Counted from the stretch's first letter, positions 8,213-16,977 are shown. The stretch: 64,000 nt of DNA from Pseudomonadota bacterium (GCA_023460395.1 JAEWQB010000010.1:324182-388181); one strand, 5' to 3'. The notes: generated by a model not told the origin, from the letters alone. Translations and numbers: made by a program.

Positions 8213-9142
8213 CTACCGGGTTTCGCGCGATTTACACAACAAGAGTGACAATTCCCTGTCCAGCCACGGACGGTCCGCCGGGCAACGCGTGTGACCGAGC
8301 AGCTTCCATGCCGGTACACGACACAGACCATACACGGCGGAAGCGGGTGACAACGCTGCAAGCAAGTCCGCATCGGGAGGCACAGGGGCCACACACTCCG
8401 TGGCTGCCGCGACGATGAGAGGATGTTCCGTTAAAAACGAGGCTTCGGGCGGAGCAAACCGCAAAAGAGCATCTACCACGGTACGCCATGCCATCAAGCC
8501 CGCGTCCGCCGCCTCTTCGGATTGTCCGGAGGAAAGTGACGAATTGACTCCGCGCAAGCCGGAAGGCTCTGCCAATTCCGCCAGTTCATCGTCCTCGTCC
8601 ACCCCCATCACCCCGCGAAAGGCGGAAGCGGTTTGGGCATATGCAGCGTGCAGCGCATGAAGTTCCTGCAATCGGGATTCCAGTTCCCACGCCAGAATCA
8701 GGGTTTTCTGCGCCGCTAATGCGGACTGTCCGTCCGTATCTTCTGCGCCAGAGCTTACCTCTGAGGGGATTGGTAGATGTTCCGTATCCGCCACGAAGCG
8801 ATCCAGATCCGCCATTTCAGCATGTAACGACGCGGATTCTCTAGCCGCAGTGTCCTCTGGTTGCAGTGCCAGCGTTATCATATCGCGCGGGTGCCGGAAC
8901 TGCGCTCCCATGGCGAGCATCTCTTCAAGACACGCACGCGCCTGCGACGGCGCAAGGGGCAGCGATTCCGGCACGTAACTTTCCGGCCCTGTCGTGCCGG
9001 GAAGGCCGGGGGCAAGAAACCGCACACCACCGGGCAGCCCCTCCGCAAGCCGGGCCTGAAGTCCCGGTACGTGCAAAATAAGCCGTGCTTCGGCGCCACC
9101 CCGGACACACTGCTGCATTCCGCCGGATTTGTTTTCTTCCAT
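8213..9142 (-). CDS. Conserved-looking hypothetical protein
   Basis: This 309-residue soluble protein has no signal peptide, no membrane segment and no motif I recognise. It has acidic stretches (VDEDDELAELAEPSG), a hydrophobic helix-rich middle and a single VPAWKLLGHTRCP segment near the C-terminus. GGAG lies 8 bases before the ATG. It is encoded between the Cys-rich hypothetical gene and the HAD gene, all leftward with short gaps, so it probably shares their transcript. I do not know its function. Confidence 0.65.
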   Translation of the reverse strand: MEENKSGGMQQCVRGGAEARLILHVPGLQARLAEGLPGGVRFLAPGLPGTTGPESYVPESLPLAPSQARACLEEMLAMGAQFRHPRDMITLALQPEDTAARESASLHAEMADLDRFVADTEHLPIPSEVSSGAEDTDGQSALAAQKTLILAWELESRLQELHALHAAYAQTASAFRGVMGVDEDDELAELAEPSGLRGVNSSLSSGQSEEAADAGLMAWRTVVDALLRFAPPEASFLTEHPLIVAAATECVAPVPPDADLLAALSPASAVYGLCRVPAWKLLGHTRCPADRPWLDRELSLLLCKSRETR

Positions 9143-9193
9143 ATACTATACTCCATCGGGGCGGGATACTTCTCCCGCCAGCGCGTTCTTCCG

Positions 9194-9733
9194 TTACCGC
9201 TGCCTAGTTGGCTCCGTGCTTTCCGGCAGTTTGGAAGTGCGAGAGCGGAAACGGGAACAAACGCCCTCACACGGTGGCATGCGCAGGACGCAAGAGGCGT
9301 CCAGTGCGAACCGGCAATCCATGCCGCCGGACATATTTCCACGCAAGGCAAGAATTCTATCCGCAGACTCTTCAGGCCCGCAGGCTTCCGAGTCCGGCGA
9401 ACAGCCCGCACAGTGGGGACAGCCACCGGTCCGGGGAGCATGATTCGTGCACAGGGAACCGGGAGGCGGCATTTCCGCGCTTCGGGATTCCCATAACCCC
9501 GCCACCGCTTCCGAGGACAGAGAAAACCGCTCCGCCTGTTCCAGCAACGTATCAAACGCCGCCAAATACCGCGACAACTCCGGGCAACGCCAGTCAGAAG
9601 ACGCACCGGGATTCAGCCACTCTTCATATAGGCAATGCCCCACGGCGTATAGCGCACAATGCACACCGGGCATACGCACCACCCGTTGACTCGATGCTTT
9701 TCCCTGTGCGTCTCCTGAACACGGGCGACTCAT
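9194..9733 (-). CDS. Cysteine-rich hypothetical protein
   Basis: The 179-residue protein has about 14 cysteines. They include a CPHCAGC cluster, CRFALDASC and CEGVC, plus an N-terminal HCALYAVGHCLYEEW segment. The pattern could bind metal or an iron-sulfur centre, but no named family is recognised. Its ATG overlaps the stop of the upstream flavin disulfide-reductase/rhodanese gene (ATGA), so the two are translationally coupled and probably act together. That link is inference. Confidence 0.7.
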   Translation of the reverse strand: MSRPCSGDAQGKASSQRVVRMPGVHCALYAVGHCLYEEWLNPGASSDWRCPELSRYLAAFDTLLEQAERFSLSSEAVAGLWESRSAEMPPPGSLCTNHAPRTGGCPHCAGCSPDSEACGPEESADRILALRGNMSGGMDCRFALDASCVLRMPPCEGVCSRFRSRTSKLPESTEPTRQR

Positions 9734-11415
9734 CCCTTTACGACCTCATGAGGCCACAATGCCATCCCGCCATCCAGCACATACAGTTCCGTCGCCCCCA
9801 GTCCGTATAACTGACAGGCGGCTGAAAAAGCATCGTCCGAGCCTCTCCCCACAAGAACAATGGGGGTAAAACGCGGCACTTCATCCTGCAACCGTTTTTT
9901 CAGTTGCGGGTACGGGATATTATATGCGTCTTCAATATGCCCTGCCCGCCATGCCACGGAATCCCGCAGGTCCAGAATAAAAAAGCTGGCTCCGGCCTCC
10001 CGCGAGGCGAGAAGCTCGTCCGCTGAGATACCATAAAAGCGGTTGAGCAGCTTATTGGACAGCATGGAGGCCGCCCGGCGCAATAGTTCCGCTCCGCCGC
10101 CCGCCAGTTGCAGTGTGGCCAGCCGGTCCACAGTCAGGTTCCCTCCGGCAGAAAGGGCGGCGACAACGGGGTTGATCGCACTTTCCAGCCATCCGTTCCC
10201 CGCAGTTCCCACGGCCTGTATGCCCAGCACCAGATGCGAAGCCTTGTCACACAGCAGTTTCAAGGCTATCGGAGAATCTTCTCCTTTTATACCATGCGGC
10301 ACTGCGGATAACAGCGAAAATTCCGGCTCATGGCCCGCCCGCGAGGCCTCTTCGGCTGTCAGCCCCGCGCTCACCGCGACAAGGCCCGATGCCTCCATTT
10401 GCCGCAGCCCCACCGTCTCAGCTCCGCCATCCGCTTGCAACACGGCGATGCCCGCAGAGTCCGCGAGGGAGCTTGCCACCACTCGAGCCGAAGCCAGCAC
10501 TGCGGCGTCTTCGCTTGCGCCCATACCCGGAGCGGGATGCCCTGCTATTTCACTACGGGGTACAGCAACCCCGGAACCGATAATATACAGGCCTTCCACC
10601 CCGGTACGGAACTGCGCGTCCACGGCTATGCAGCCCTGCGCATCTAGCTCCACACCCTCTTCCGCGATAACCGGGTGAAGCGCCCGCAGGGGATCCGTCC
10701 AGAAGAAAACGTCGCCTTCGACCATGCCAGCATTTTCCCCGCCCCCCTGAAGTCCTTTCAGAGAGCCGTCTTCTGACAACACGGCAGACAACGCGTCTGC
10801 CCCTGCCACACCGCAGGCTGCGGACCAGTCTACAATTTCCACGCTCCCGTGCGCACATTCTGTCACCCGGCGTGCCCACACACGCCACATATCGGCATCC
10901 AGCCCGTCATCAGAAGTGCGCAGCCACGTAACGGCAAAGCCGGAATCTTGCAGCGGTGCCAGCAGCGCGGCGGCATGCCGCCCCCCGACAACCACCACTT
11001 TTTCCGGCGCGCGCTCCGCAAGCCATGCATCCAGCGCGGCCCCCTCATCAACGGGCCATGGAACAACATTGTCCGCCGCCCGCAGCGTGCGGGGAATGCG
11101 GGGTTCCGCACCGACCTCCAGCACAAGCTGATTAAAACGTATTTGCAGCATTCCGCGCGGAGCGTGAACTGTGACCTGCTTGCCAGTAAAATCCAGTTCC
11201 ACTTCCTCTGCCGGAATAATCCCCACCTGCCGGGCCTCAATCAATGCGGAAGAAACTCGGCGCGAGGCGGACAAGCGGGCAAAAGGCCCATCGCCTTTAC
11301 CCGTTTCCACTTCGGGGATAATCCAATTAACCTCCACTTCCGGCGCAAGGCGCTTCACCCTAGCTGCCACTTTGGCGCTCGCCGCCCCGGAACCGACCAC
11401 AACTATGCGCTGCAT
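9730..11415 (-). CDS. Flavin pyridine-nucleotide-disulfide-reductase-like protein fused to a rhodanese domain, catalytic cysteines missing
   Basis: In this 561-residue protein, residues 1 to about 310 show the FAD-binding GSGAAS (8-13), the second nucleotide motif VVVVGGRHAA and the FAD-closing GVEGLYIIGSGVAVP. A dimerisation-like region follows, then a C-terminal rhodanese domain (about 465-561; LDLRDSVAWRAGHIEDAYNIPY). CoA-disulfide reductase/rhodanese fusions have this layout. Two key residues are absent: the reductase cysteine of the SFxNCGxPY region is replaced (GPFARLSASRR, 43-53), and the rhodanese loop reads VLVGRGSDDAFS with no cysteine. It may therefore be a regulatory or altered enzyme. 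GAGGAAGG precedes the ATG. The stop overlaps the start of the Cys-rich gene. Confidence 0.82.
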   Translation of the reverse strand: MQRIVVVGSGAASAKVAARVKRLAPEVEVNWIIPEVETGKGDGPFARLSASRRVSSALIEARQVGIIPAEEVELDFTGKQVTVHAPRGMLQIRFNQLVLEVGAEPRIPRTLRAADNVVPWPVDEGAALDAWLAERAPEKVVVVGGRHAAALLAPLQDSGFAVTWLRTSDDGLDADMWRVWARRVTECAHGSVEIVDWSAACGVAGADALSAVLSEDGSLKGLQGGGENAGMVEGDVFFWTDPLRALHPVIAEEGVELDAQGCIAVDAQFRTGVEGLYIIGSGVAVPRSEIAGHPAPGMGASEDAAVLASARVVASSLADSAGIAVLQADGGAETVGLRQMEASGLVAVSAGLTAEEASRAGHEPEFSLLSAVPHGIKGEDSPIALKLLCDKASHLVLGIQAVGTAGNGWLESAINPVVAALSAGGNLTVDRLATLQLAGGGAELLRRAASMLSNKLLNRFYGISADELLASREAGASFFILDLRDSVAWRAGHIEDAYNIPYPQLKKRLQDEVPRFTPIVLVGRGSDDAFSAACQLYGLGATELYVLDGGMALWPHEVVKG

Positions 11416-11541
11416 TGTTACCTTCCTCTTCCAGATTCCCTAATGATTCTATGGACTGCATTTAGTGTATCGCAATCCCTCACATCATGCAATTACAGAT
11501 AGTTAGCCAATAGGTTTTCCCATTTGAATCCGTAGTTTTCC

Positions 11542-11570
11542 TTGACCAAAACCGTATACAAGAGTATAGC
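11542..11570 (+). promoter_or_regulatory. Sigma-70-type promoter of tatA
   Basis: TTGACC (11542-11547), a 17-base spacer and TATAGC (11565-11570) lie 29 bases before the tatA start. Confidence 0.7.
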
Positions 11571-11598
11571 CACCCTCAATATCCCTTGGAGGCTACGT

Positions 11599-11787
11599 AT
11601 GTTCGGATTAGGTATGCAAGAAGTTTTGGTCATCCTCGTTGTCGTACTGCTGGTTTTCGGTGCCAACAAACTGCCTGAAATCGGCGGAGGCTTGGGACGC
11701 GCCATTAAAAATTTCAAGAAGGCCACCACCGAACCTGATGAAATTGATGTGACGCCCTCTTCCAAAAAAAAGGATGACGACGCCTAG
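11599..11787 (+). CDS. tatA: Sec-independent translocase component TatA/TatE
   Basis: This 62-residue protein has one N-terminal membrane helix (MQEVLVILVVVLLVFGANKLPE) with the conserved FGxxKLPE hinge. An amphipathic helix (GGGLGRAIKNFKKA) and a charged tail (SSKKKDDDA) follow. TatA oligomers form the passage for folded, twin-arginine-tagged proteins. I chose the ATG at MFGLGMQEVL because GGAGG lies 7 bases before it; an upstream in-frame codon lies inside the promoter. No tatB or tatC is nearby. Confidence 0.95.
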   Translation: MFGLGMQEVLVILVVVLLVFGANKLPEIGGGLGRAIKNFKKATTEPDEIDVTPSSKKKDDDA

Positions 11788-11874
11788 CGCCCCCGTGGAC
11801 GGTTGCGGAGACGTGCTGTCTCTCCGGTCAGCCCGACCGCAATGCTCCTCTTTGCCTCTTTGGCATCCGCCATG

Positions 11875-11911
11875 TGAAAAAACGCCGACAGAAGGTCACT
11901 TCTGTCGGCGT
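11875..11911 (-). terminator. Strong hairpin terminator, mainly for the leftward gene, possibly bidirectional
   Basis: ACGCCGACAGAA (11882-11893) pairs with TTCTGTCGGCGT (11900-11911) around a 6-base loop. On the minus strand it is followed by TTTTTT. It lies between convergent tatA and the exported hypothetical gene and may end both. Confidence 0.85.
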
Positions 11912-11945
11912 CTTCATATTCACATACCTGCATGCTCTAGAATAC

Positions 11946-12950
11946 TTACTGAGCGAGTTGTTCCAACTGCACTACGAGCCCCCGCTGCCCCACATATTCA
12001 GCAAGGCGGGCACGAAGCGCTTCCACATCCAGCACCGTAACGCGCCACTGGCCCGATACAGAGGTGGGGGCGAAAACGACCTGTTCCAACGCCACCTCGT
12101 CGAGCAGGTCCGTCCACCCCTGAAGCATTGTGTCAAACGCCTCCACGCCATCCGGGGTATACCAACCGTCAACCTGTAGCATAGCTCCCCCAGCCTGCAC
12201 CATCTTTGCCGCACGGGAATCAAAGTATGCGCCCCATACGTCGTACCAAGCGGTTTCAAGCGATTCGGAACGGGCGAATAACGGAGTCATGCCGGACGGT
12301 AGCGAGGCAGTGCCGTCCTGCAAGGAAACCGTCCAGATTTTCCCTTCCTGTGAGAGCCGCAAAGTGAGCGGAGCGTCTGAACTAGGCGAAAGCCCATACA
12401 ATACATGAAGTCGGCCCAAAAGCTCCCATGTGCCGGGCTGTACGCTGCCGTACTGCGGATTATACGCCACTGTGGCGGTTTCTCCAAAAAATCCAAGTTT
12501 ACGTAATTCCGTGCGCAGGGCCGCCCGGTTCACCTGTGCGTCTACCAGCAAGCGCATGGTGCCATCGCCCAAATTTTCCACCCCTTGCTCGGTATAGCTC
12601 ACAATAAAACGGGAAGCCTTTGGGGCGAGGAAGGCCCTAAGAAAAACACCCCGCTCTTCAGAAAGCGCATCGCGGAGCATATCTTTTGCTTCGTCAAAAA
12701 CAGCTTCACCAAAGGCGGCCCTCCGGGCTTCATCCCGGTTGGTGGGCAGCATGGCGTCTTTTTCGGTTGCAGTCTGCGCACGGTCTACCCACAACGCTTG
12801 CGCCGGACGAGCGAACGCGCTACCGCCGGACGCCACACCAAGAACCACGCAAAAAAACGCTACCACGCAGGGGCGGAGCACACGGTGTGAACCGGAGGCG
12901 ACAGGGCGGAACAGGGGAAACAAAACAAAAGAACGGGACGGGAATGGCAT
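11946..12950 (-). CDS. Exported hypothetical protein
   Basis: This protein of about 334 residues has a basic N-terminus and a hydrophobic stretch (VVAFFCVVLGVASGGSAFA) that looks like a signal peptide ending near AFA-RP. The mature part has MLPTNRDEARRAAFGEAVFDEAKDML and a mix of helix and strand with no catalytic motif I know. I prefer the second ATG (12950) because GGAG lies 6 bases before it; GGAG directly abuts the first ATG at 12956. It is probably periplasmic. Function unknown. Confidence 0.7.
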   Translation of the reverse strand: MPFPSRSFVLFPLFRPVASGSHRVLRPCVVAFFCVVLGVASGGSAFARPAQALWVDRAQTATEKDAMLPTNRDEARRAAFGEAVFDEAKDMLRDALSEERGVFLRAFLAPKASRFIVSYTEQGVENLGDGTMRLLVDAQVNRAALRTELRKLGFFGETATVAYNPQYGSVQPGTWELLGRLHVLYGLSPSSDAPLTLRLSQEGKIWTVSLQDGTASLPSGMTPLFARSESLETAWYDVWGAYFDSRAAKMVQAGGAMLQVDGWYTPDGVEAFDTMLQGWTDLLDEVALEQVVFAPTSVSGQWRVTVLDVEALRARLAEYVGQRGLVVQLEQLAQ

Positions 12951-13100
12951 GGGCATCTCCTACAATCATATGCCACGCTTCTATCTGCTCTGTGGCAGTG
13001 CGTTGGCAACGTATCGGGCCACCGGCTGAAAAAGTACCAGAATAGCACGGCGCAAAGGGACGGGTGCGCTGGTCCGCTGGCCCCCGCGGGTCCGGGTGGC

Positions 13101-13124
13101 AAAAAGGCCGGGAGTCCCGGCCTT
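13101..13124 (-). terminator. Rho-independent terminator of purM
   Basis: AAGGCCGGG pairs with CCCGGCCTT around a 3-base loop, followed on the minus strand by TTTTT. It starts about 28 bases after the purM stop. Confidence 0.88.
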
Positions 13125-13151
13125 CTTCATAACGAATCTGTCAACTTCGCG

Positions 13152-14228
13152 CTACAGGCAAGCCGCGTTTTCTTCAGGAAAAACCACCTGCACCTGCTCC
13201 GCCTCATCATGGGCTCGCCGTTCTATGGAACCGATAACCCACGCGTTTTGGTGCAACGCCTCCAGCCGGGACATGACATCTTCGCACACTTCCGGGCTGA
13301 CGATGAGCACATAGCCAATGCCTGTATTGAAGATTTGCAGCATTTCCGGCCAGGAAAGGTTGCCCTGTTCCTTCAGCCAATGGAACACAGGCTGCACATC
13401 CCAGCTACCAAAGGTAATATTGGCCTGCACGGCAGAGGGCAATACGCGGGGCAGGTTATCATAGAACCCACCACCTGTAACATGCACCATGCCTTTGATT
13501 TCAAAGTCACGCAGGAGATTGCGCACGGTTTCCACGTAGATGGCTGTGGGCTCCAGCAACACCTCCGCCACGGTACGATCTGTACCGGGGAAGGGATCGT
13601 GTCCCGAAAGCCCGCTTTGCTCCAACAATTTGCGGACTAGCGAGTAACCGTTGGAATGCGGTCCTGTGGAGGCAAGCCCAATGACCACGTCGTGCACACG
13701 AATGCCGGAACCATCCACAAGACGAGCGTTGTCGGCAATGCCTACGCAGAACCCCGCGAGATCATACTCGCCGTCTTCGTACATGGTAGGCATTTCCGCC
13801 GTTTCCCCGCCCAACAAAGCAGCGTGAGAGCGCTTGCACCCTTCCGCCACCCCGGCAACCACCTGTTGCGCCTTATCCACATCCAAGCGGCCTGTTGCAA
13901 AATAGTCCAAAAAGAACAAAGGCTTGGCACCTTGAACCAAAATATCATTCACACTCATGGCCACAAGGTCAATGCCCACGGTGTCGTGCTTGTCAAACTG
14001 GAACGCCAGCTTAAGCTTGGTTCCCACTCCATCGGTGGAAGCCACCAACACAGGGTCTTCCATTCCAGAGAGGTCTGGTTTGAACAGTCCGCCGAATCCG
14101 CCGATATCGGACAGTACGCCGTTAATGTGCGTTGCCGCGACGAGACTCTTTATTCTGCTCACAAGGGCGTTACCGGCATTGATATTCACCCCGGCCTCGG
14201 TGTACGCTCTTGCACGATCTTCAGGCAT
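13152..14228 (-). CDS. purM: Phosphoribosylformylglycinamidine cyclo-ligase (AIR synthetase)
   Basis: The protein has about 358 residues. PurM closes the imidazole ring of AIR with ATP in purine synthesis. Visible family motifs are TDGVGTKLKLAF, DLVAMSVNDILVQGAKPLFFLDYFATG, LLGGETAEMPTMY and LASTGPHSNGYSLVRKL, followed by HVTGGGFYDNLPRVLP. I place the start at MPEDRARAYTEAGV: AGGAG is 8 bases before this ATG but only 2 bases before the alternative ATG two codons upstream. It is divergent from the small exported gene at 14316. Confidence 0.97.
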   Translation of the reverse strand: MPEDRARAYTEAGVNINAGNALVSRIKSLVAATHINGVLSDIGGFGGLFKPDLSGMEDPVLVASTDGVGTKLKLAFQFDKHDTVGIDLVAMSVNDILVQGAKPLFFLDYFATGRLDVDKAQQVVAGVAEGCKRSHAALLGGETAEMPTMYEDGEYDLAGFCVGIADNARLVDGSGIRVHDVVIGLASTGPHSNGYSLVRKLLEQSGLSGHDPFPGTDRTVAEVLLEPTAIYVETVRNLLRDFEIKGMVHVTGGGFYDNLPRVLPSAVQANITFGSWDVQPVFHWLKEQGNLSWPEMLQIFNTGIGYVLIVSPEVCEDVMSRLEALHQNAWVIGSIERRAHDEAEQVQVVFPEENAACL

Positions 14229-14315
14229 GTACATTGCTCCTTAACACAGTGTCGCTACGTGATTTTCGGAAGCCCTTCATAGGCTTTTAGCGCTCAAAGA
14301 GCAAGGAGAACTCCA

Positions 14316-14780
14316 ATGAGTGGAAAACTCCCACGATTTCGCACGATAAGGCTCCCACAGCCACCAAGGATGCGACTTTTACTGATTTTCCTGATGTGCG
14401 GGGCTCCGTTCTTCCCCCTGCCGTCCACCCCGGTTCCCTCGCTGCTCGTGCCACAGGCGGCATTGGCAAACACGCCTCCGTTATCCGGGCAGGACTCCGC
14501 GCGTAAAGACTCGGTTATCGGCACTTCAACAGACAGCATCTTTCTGGGACGCGACGGGGAGACGGGAGACAGAATCCTTCGTTCCACCCCTTCGCACGAC
14601 ACGTCAACCCCGTCTGGCAACGGCACTCAGCAAGAAATTAATATTGAAGTCTATCCGCGCGTGTACCCCCCGTATATGCCGGGCGGGTGGGGCAAGGATC
14701 GACCAGAAAAATCGCGTCCGTCAAACAGGCCGAACAAATCTGGCAATCCGAACGTTCCAACCCGGCCCCTTCCACAATGA
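14316..14780 (+). CDS. Small exported proline-rich hypothetical protein
   Basis: The protein has 154 residues. After a basic start there is a hydrophobic segment (MRLLLIFLMCGAPFFPLP), then a low-complexity tail rich in P, S, T and N, ending in RPSNRPNKSGNPNVPTRP. It looks like a secreted or envelope-anchored protein. AGGAG lies about 8 bases before the ATG. Its stop overlaps the start of the radical SAM gene (ATGA). No family is recognised. Confidence 0.6.
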   Translation: MSGKLPRFRTIRLPQPPRMRLLLIFLMCGAPFFPLPSTPVPSLLVPQAALANTPPLSGQDSARKDSVIGTSTDSIFLGRDGETGDRILRSTPSHDTSTPSGNGTQQEINIEVYPRVYPPYMPGGWGKDRPEKSRPSNRPNKSGNPNVPTRPLPQ

Positions 14781-15862
14781 CACACGAGAAGCCGCTTTCC
14801 CCTCACGGCACAGCAGGCATGCACTCTGCCCTGCTCTGGGCACCGCTCTCTCAGCAGAGAGTGCAATGTGTTCTATGTGCGCACCGGTGTGTTATTCCCG
14901 TAGGTTCAGTGGGACGCTGCGGCGTGCGGCATAATCGAAATGGAGAATTGCTAACCTGCGCCTATGAACGCATTGCCGCCGCGAACCTTGATCCCGTGGA
15001 AAAGAAACCGCTCTACCATTTCTTGCCCGGCACCATGACACTCTCTTTCGGCACGGCAGGCTGCAATATGCGGTGCGCCTTTTGCCAAAACGCCCCGCTG
15101 TCTCAAGCACGCCAAAGTCATCGAACCTCTGTCACAGAAACGCAACGCCGATGTAGCGAGGGGCAGCGCATTACACCAGAGGCTCTAGTGGCGGAAGCCC
15201 TACGCCTTGGTGCGCAATCAATTGCCTACACCTATTCCGAGCCAACCATTTTCTTCGAGCTGATGAGGGATACCGCAACGCTTGCCGCTGAACACGGGCT
15301 GTACAATATTTTAGTTTCCAATGGGTACCAAAGCATTGAGACACTCGTTGCGCTGCAAGGACTCATCCATGCCTGCAACATTGATCTTAAAGCATTTTCC
15401 GAACGCTTCTATCGCGATGTGTGTGGTGCGCACCTTGCCCCCGTACTCGATACATTGCGTGCCATACACAGCATGGGATGGTGGCTGGAAGTTACCACGC
15501 TTCTTATTCCGCAAACCAACGACACGGATGCCGAAGTACGTGGCATAGCCTCTTTTCTGCGCACCGAGTTGGGGGCTAACGTACCATGGCACATTTCACG
15601 TTTCCAACCAGCACACACGTTCAGACACCTTCCCCCAACCCCATTGGAAAAGATGGAACAAGCATGGCAGATAGGTCGGGAGCATGAATTACACTTCGTG
15701 TATCTGGGCAATGTACATGGACATCCTTCTGAACACACAACTTGCCCTTCTTGTGGAAACGTTGTAGTTCGCCGGACTGGATTCCGCGCCATTCCCCACG
15801 GCGTTCCACGTTGTCCGCAGTGCGGTTACTGTATCCCCGGCATATGGAGTAATACGGCATGA
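14777..15862 (+). CDS. amrS: AmrS-like radical SAM protein of the AmmeMemoRadiSam type
   Basis: The protein has 362 residues. An N-terminal cysteine set (C31, C34, C38, C48 in CVLCAHRCVIPVGSVGRCG) precedes the radical SAM cluster CNMRCAFC (C96, C100, C103). A C-terminal zinc-ribbon-like part (CPSCGN, CPQCGYC) follows. This layout fits the AmmeMemoRadiSam radical SAM enzyme family, whose substrate is unproven. I chose the ATG that overlaps the preceding stop (ATGA); an ATG 14 codons later is possible. The usual AMMECR1 and Memo partners are not in this window. The stop overlaps the cobalamin adenosyltransferase start. Confidence 0.85.
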   Translation: MTHEKPLSPHGTAGMHSALLWAPLSQQRVQCVLCAHRCVIPVGSVGRCGVRHNRNGELLTCAYERIAAANLDPVEKKPLYHFLPGTMTLSFGTAGCNMRCAFCQNAPLSQARQSHRTSVTETQRRCSEGQRITPEALVAEALRLGAQSIAYTYSEPTIFFELMRDTATLAAEHGLYNILVSNGYQSIETLVALQGLIHACNIDLKAFSERFYRDVCGAHLAPVLDTLRAIHSMGWWLEVTTLLIPQTNDTDAEVRGIASFLRTELGANVPWHISRFQPAHTFRHLPPTPLEKMEQAWQIGREHELHFVYLGNVHGHPSEHTTCPSCGNVVVRRTGFRAIPHGVPRCPQCGYCIPGIWSNTA

Positions 15863-16362
15863 TTCTTGTCAATACCGGCAACGGCAAAGGGAAAACCACC
15901 GCGTGTGTGGGGCTGGTCATTCGCGCGATGGGGCAAGATTTCACTGTCGCCTTCGGTCAATTCATGAAACGAAATGACAAAGCCGGTGAACAAAAAATAC
16001 TCAGCACGCTGTTGGGTGACAACTTTCACGCCCAAGGCAAAGGATTCTTCACCCGCCCGGAACAATTCCCAGAGCACCGCACTGCGGCGCAATCGCTCAT
16101 TCGCTGGGCAACCGAACGCATACCACGCGTGGACATGCTGGTTCTGGACGAAGCGCTGTACGCCCTTTCCGCAGGACTACTGCAAAAAGAGGAACTGCAA
16201 GAGCTTATCGCCCTTGCCCGCACAGAAGAAACCCACTTGGTACTCTCCGGCAGAGGCTGCCCCGACTGGCTCACGCAAGAGGCCGAATTAGTGACAGAAA
16301 TGACGGAAGTAAAGCATCCGTACAAACAAGGCATTCCCGCCCAAAAAGGCATTGAATTTTAG
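15859..16362 (+). CDS. cobO: Cob(I)yrinic acid a,c-diamide adenosyltransferase (CobO/CobA type)
   Basis: This 167-residue protein starts with a Walker A motif (NTGNGKGKTTACVGL, residues 5-19) and has the Walker B-like RVDMLVLDEALYAL. It ends with EVKHPYKQGIPAQKGIEF, a typical family tail. It transfers the adenosyl group of ATP to Co(I) corrinoids to make coenzyme B12 forms. Its ATG overlaps the radical SAM stop (ATGA), so the two are coupled. Confidence 0.93.
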   Translation: MILVNTGNGKGKTTACVGLVIRAMGQDFTVAFGQFMKRNDKAGEQKILSTLLGDNFHAQGKGFFTRPEQFPEHRTAAQSLIRWATERIPRVDMLVLDEALYALSAGLLQKEELQELIALARTEETHLVLSGRGCPDWLTQEAELVTEMTEVKHPYKQGIPAQKGIEF

Positions 16363-16363
16363 C

Positions 16364-16747
16364 ATGATAGATGTGCCTATCTGGAACTCGCGAGATGCCT
16401 TGAGCCGCATGGGAAGTGATTCCGAACTGCTTACCCTGCTCGTTCGCACATTTCTGGACGATGCCGCCATCAAAGAACAACGCATAGCCGAATATGTCCG
16501 CCATGGCCTGAATAACCGAGCCTGTTTAGAGGCCCACGCCCTCAAGGGAGCCGCAGCCACGGTTGGTGCGGAACGGGTAGCGGCTTACGCGCGACATCTG
16601 GAAACTGCGTTGCGGATATCCCCTTTCCCTGAACAAATGTCGGCGGCGCTGCCCGCTTCCCCCGCCCCTGCTACAGATATCCCCAAATTGCTGGCAACTA
16701 TCCGCGAAGAACTGGACTTGCTGCGGCAACACGCCGTGGTAAAATAA
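16364..16747 (+). CDS. Histidine-phosphotransfer (Hpt) domain protein
   Basis: This protein of about 127 residues is mostly a four-helix Hpt domain. The phosphorylatable histidine lies in LEAHALKGAAATVGAERV, and LLTLLVRTFLDDAAIKEQR precedes it as in HPt modules. It passes phosphate between a hybrid kinase and a response regulator; neither is nearby. The start is uncertain: ATG at 16364 just after the cobO stop, or TTG at 16352 inside cobO. Confidence 0.85.
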   Translation: MIDVPIWNSRDALSRMGSDSELLTLLVRTFLDDAAIKEQRIAEYVRHGLNNRACLEAHALKGAAATVGAERVAAYARHLETALRISPFPEQMSAALPASPAPATDIPKLLATIREELDLLRQHAVVK

Positions 16748-16765
16748 CTATACTACGATTTTTAC

Positions 16766-16794
16766 TTGCCTCCGCCAGCGGTTTCGTCTATCAG
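16766..16794 (+). promoter_or_regulatory. Promoter of tRNA-Pro
   Basis: TTGCCT (16766-16771), a 17-base spacer and TATCAG (16789-16794) lie 25 bases before the tRNA. Confidence 0.55.
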
Positions 16795-16819
16795 ACCGCT
16801 TGCATCATCGAATTCCGTA

Positions 16820-16896
<77 letters not shown>

Positions 16897-16904
16897 TAAA
16901 AATC

Positions 16905-16938
16905 AAGGGCTTATGACACATCGTCATAAGCCCTTTTT
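16905..16938 (+). terminator. Terminator after tRNA-Pro
   Basis: AAGGGCTTATGA (16905-16916) pairs with TCATAAGCCCTT (16924-16935), followed by T residues. Confidence 0.85.
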
Positions 16939-16953
16939 CTGTGAAACATTGTT

Positions 16954-16977
16954 TCCCTACCATCTCCCTACCAGAAT
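16954..16977 (+). repeat. 24-bp repeat near the left att site (copy A), arm-type site candidate
   Basis: A 24-base segment with CTCCCTACCA-type units is repeated exactly, same strand, at 25793-25816 near the right end. Each copy contains the unit TCCCTACCA twice. The positions just inside both island ends suit integrase arm-binding sites. Confidence 0.6.
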
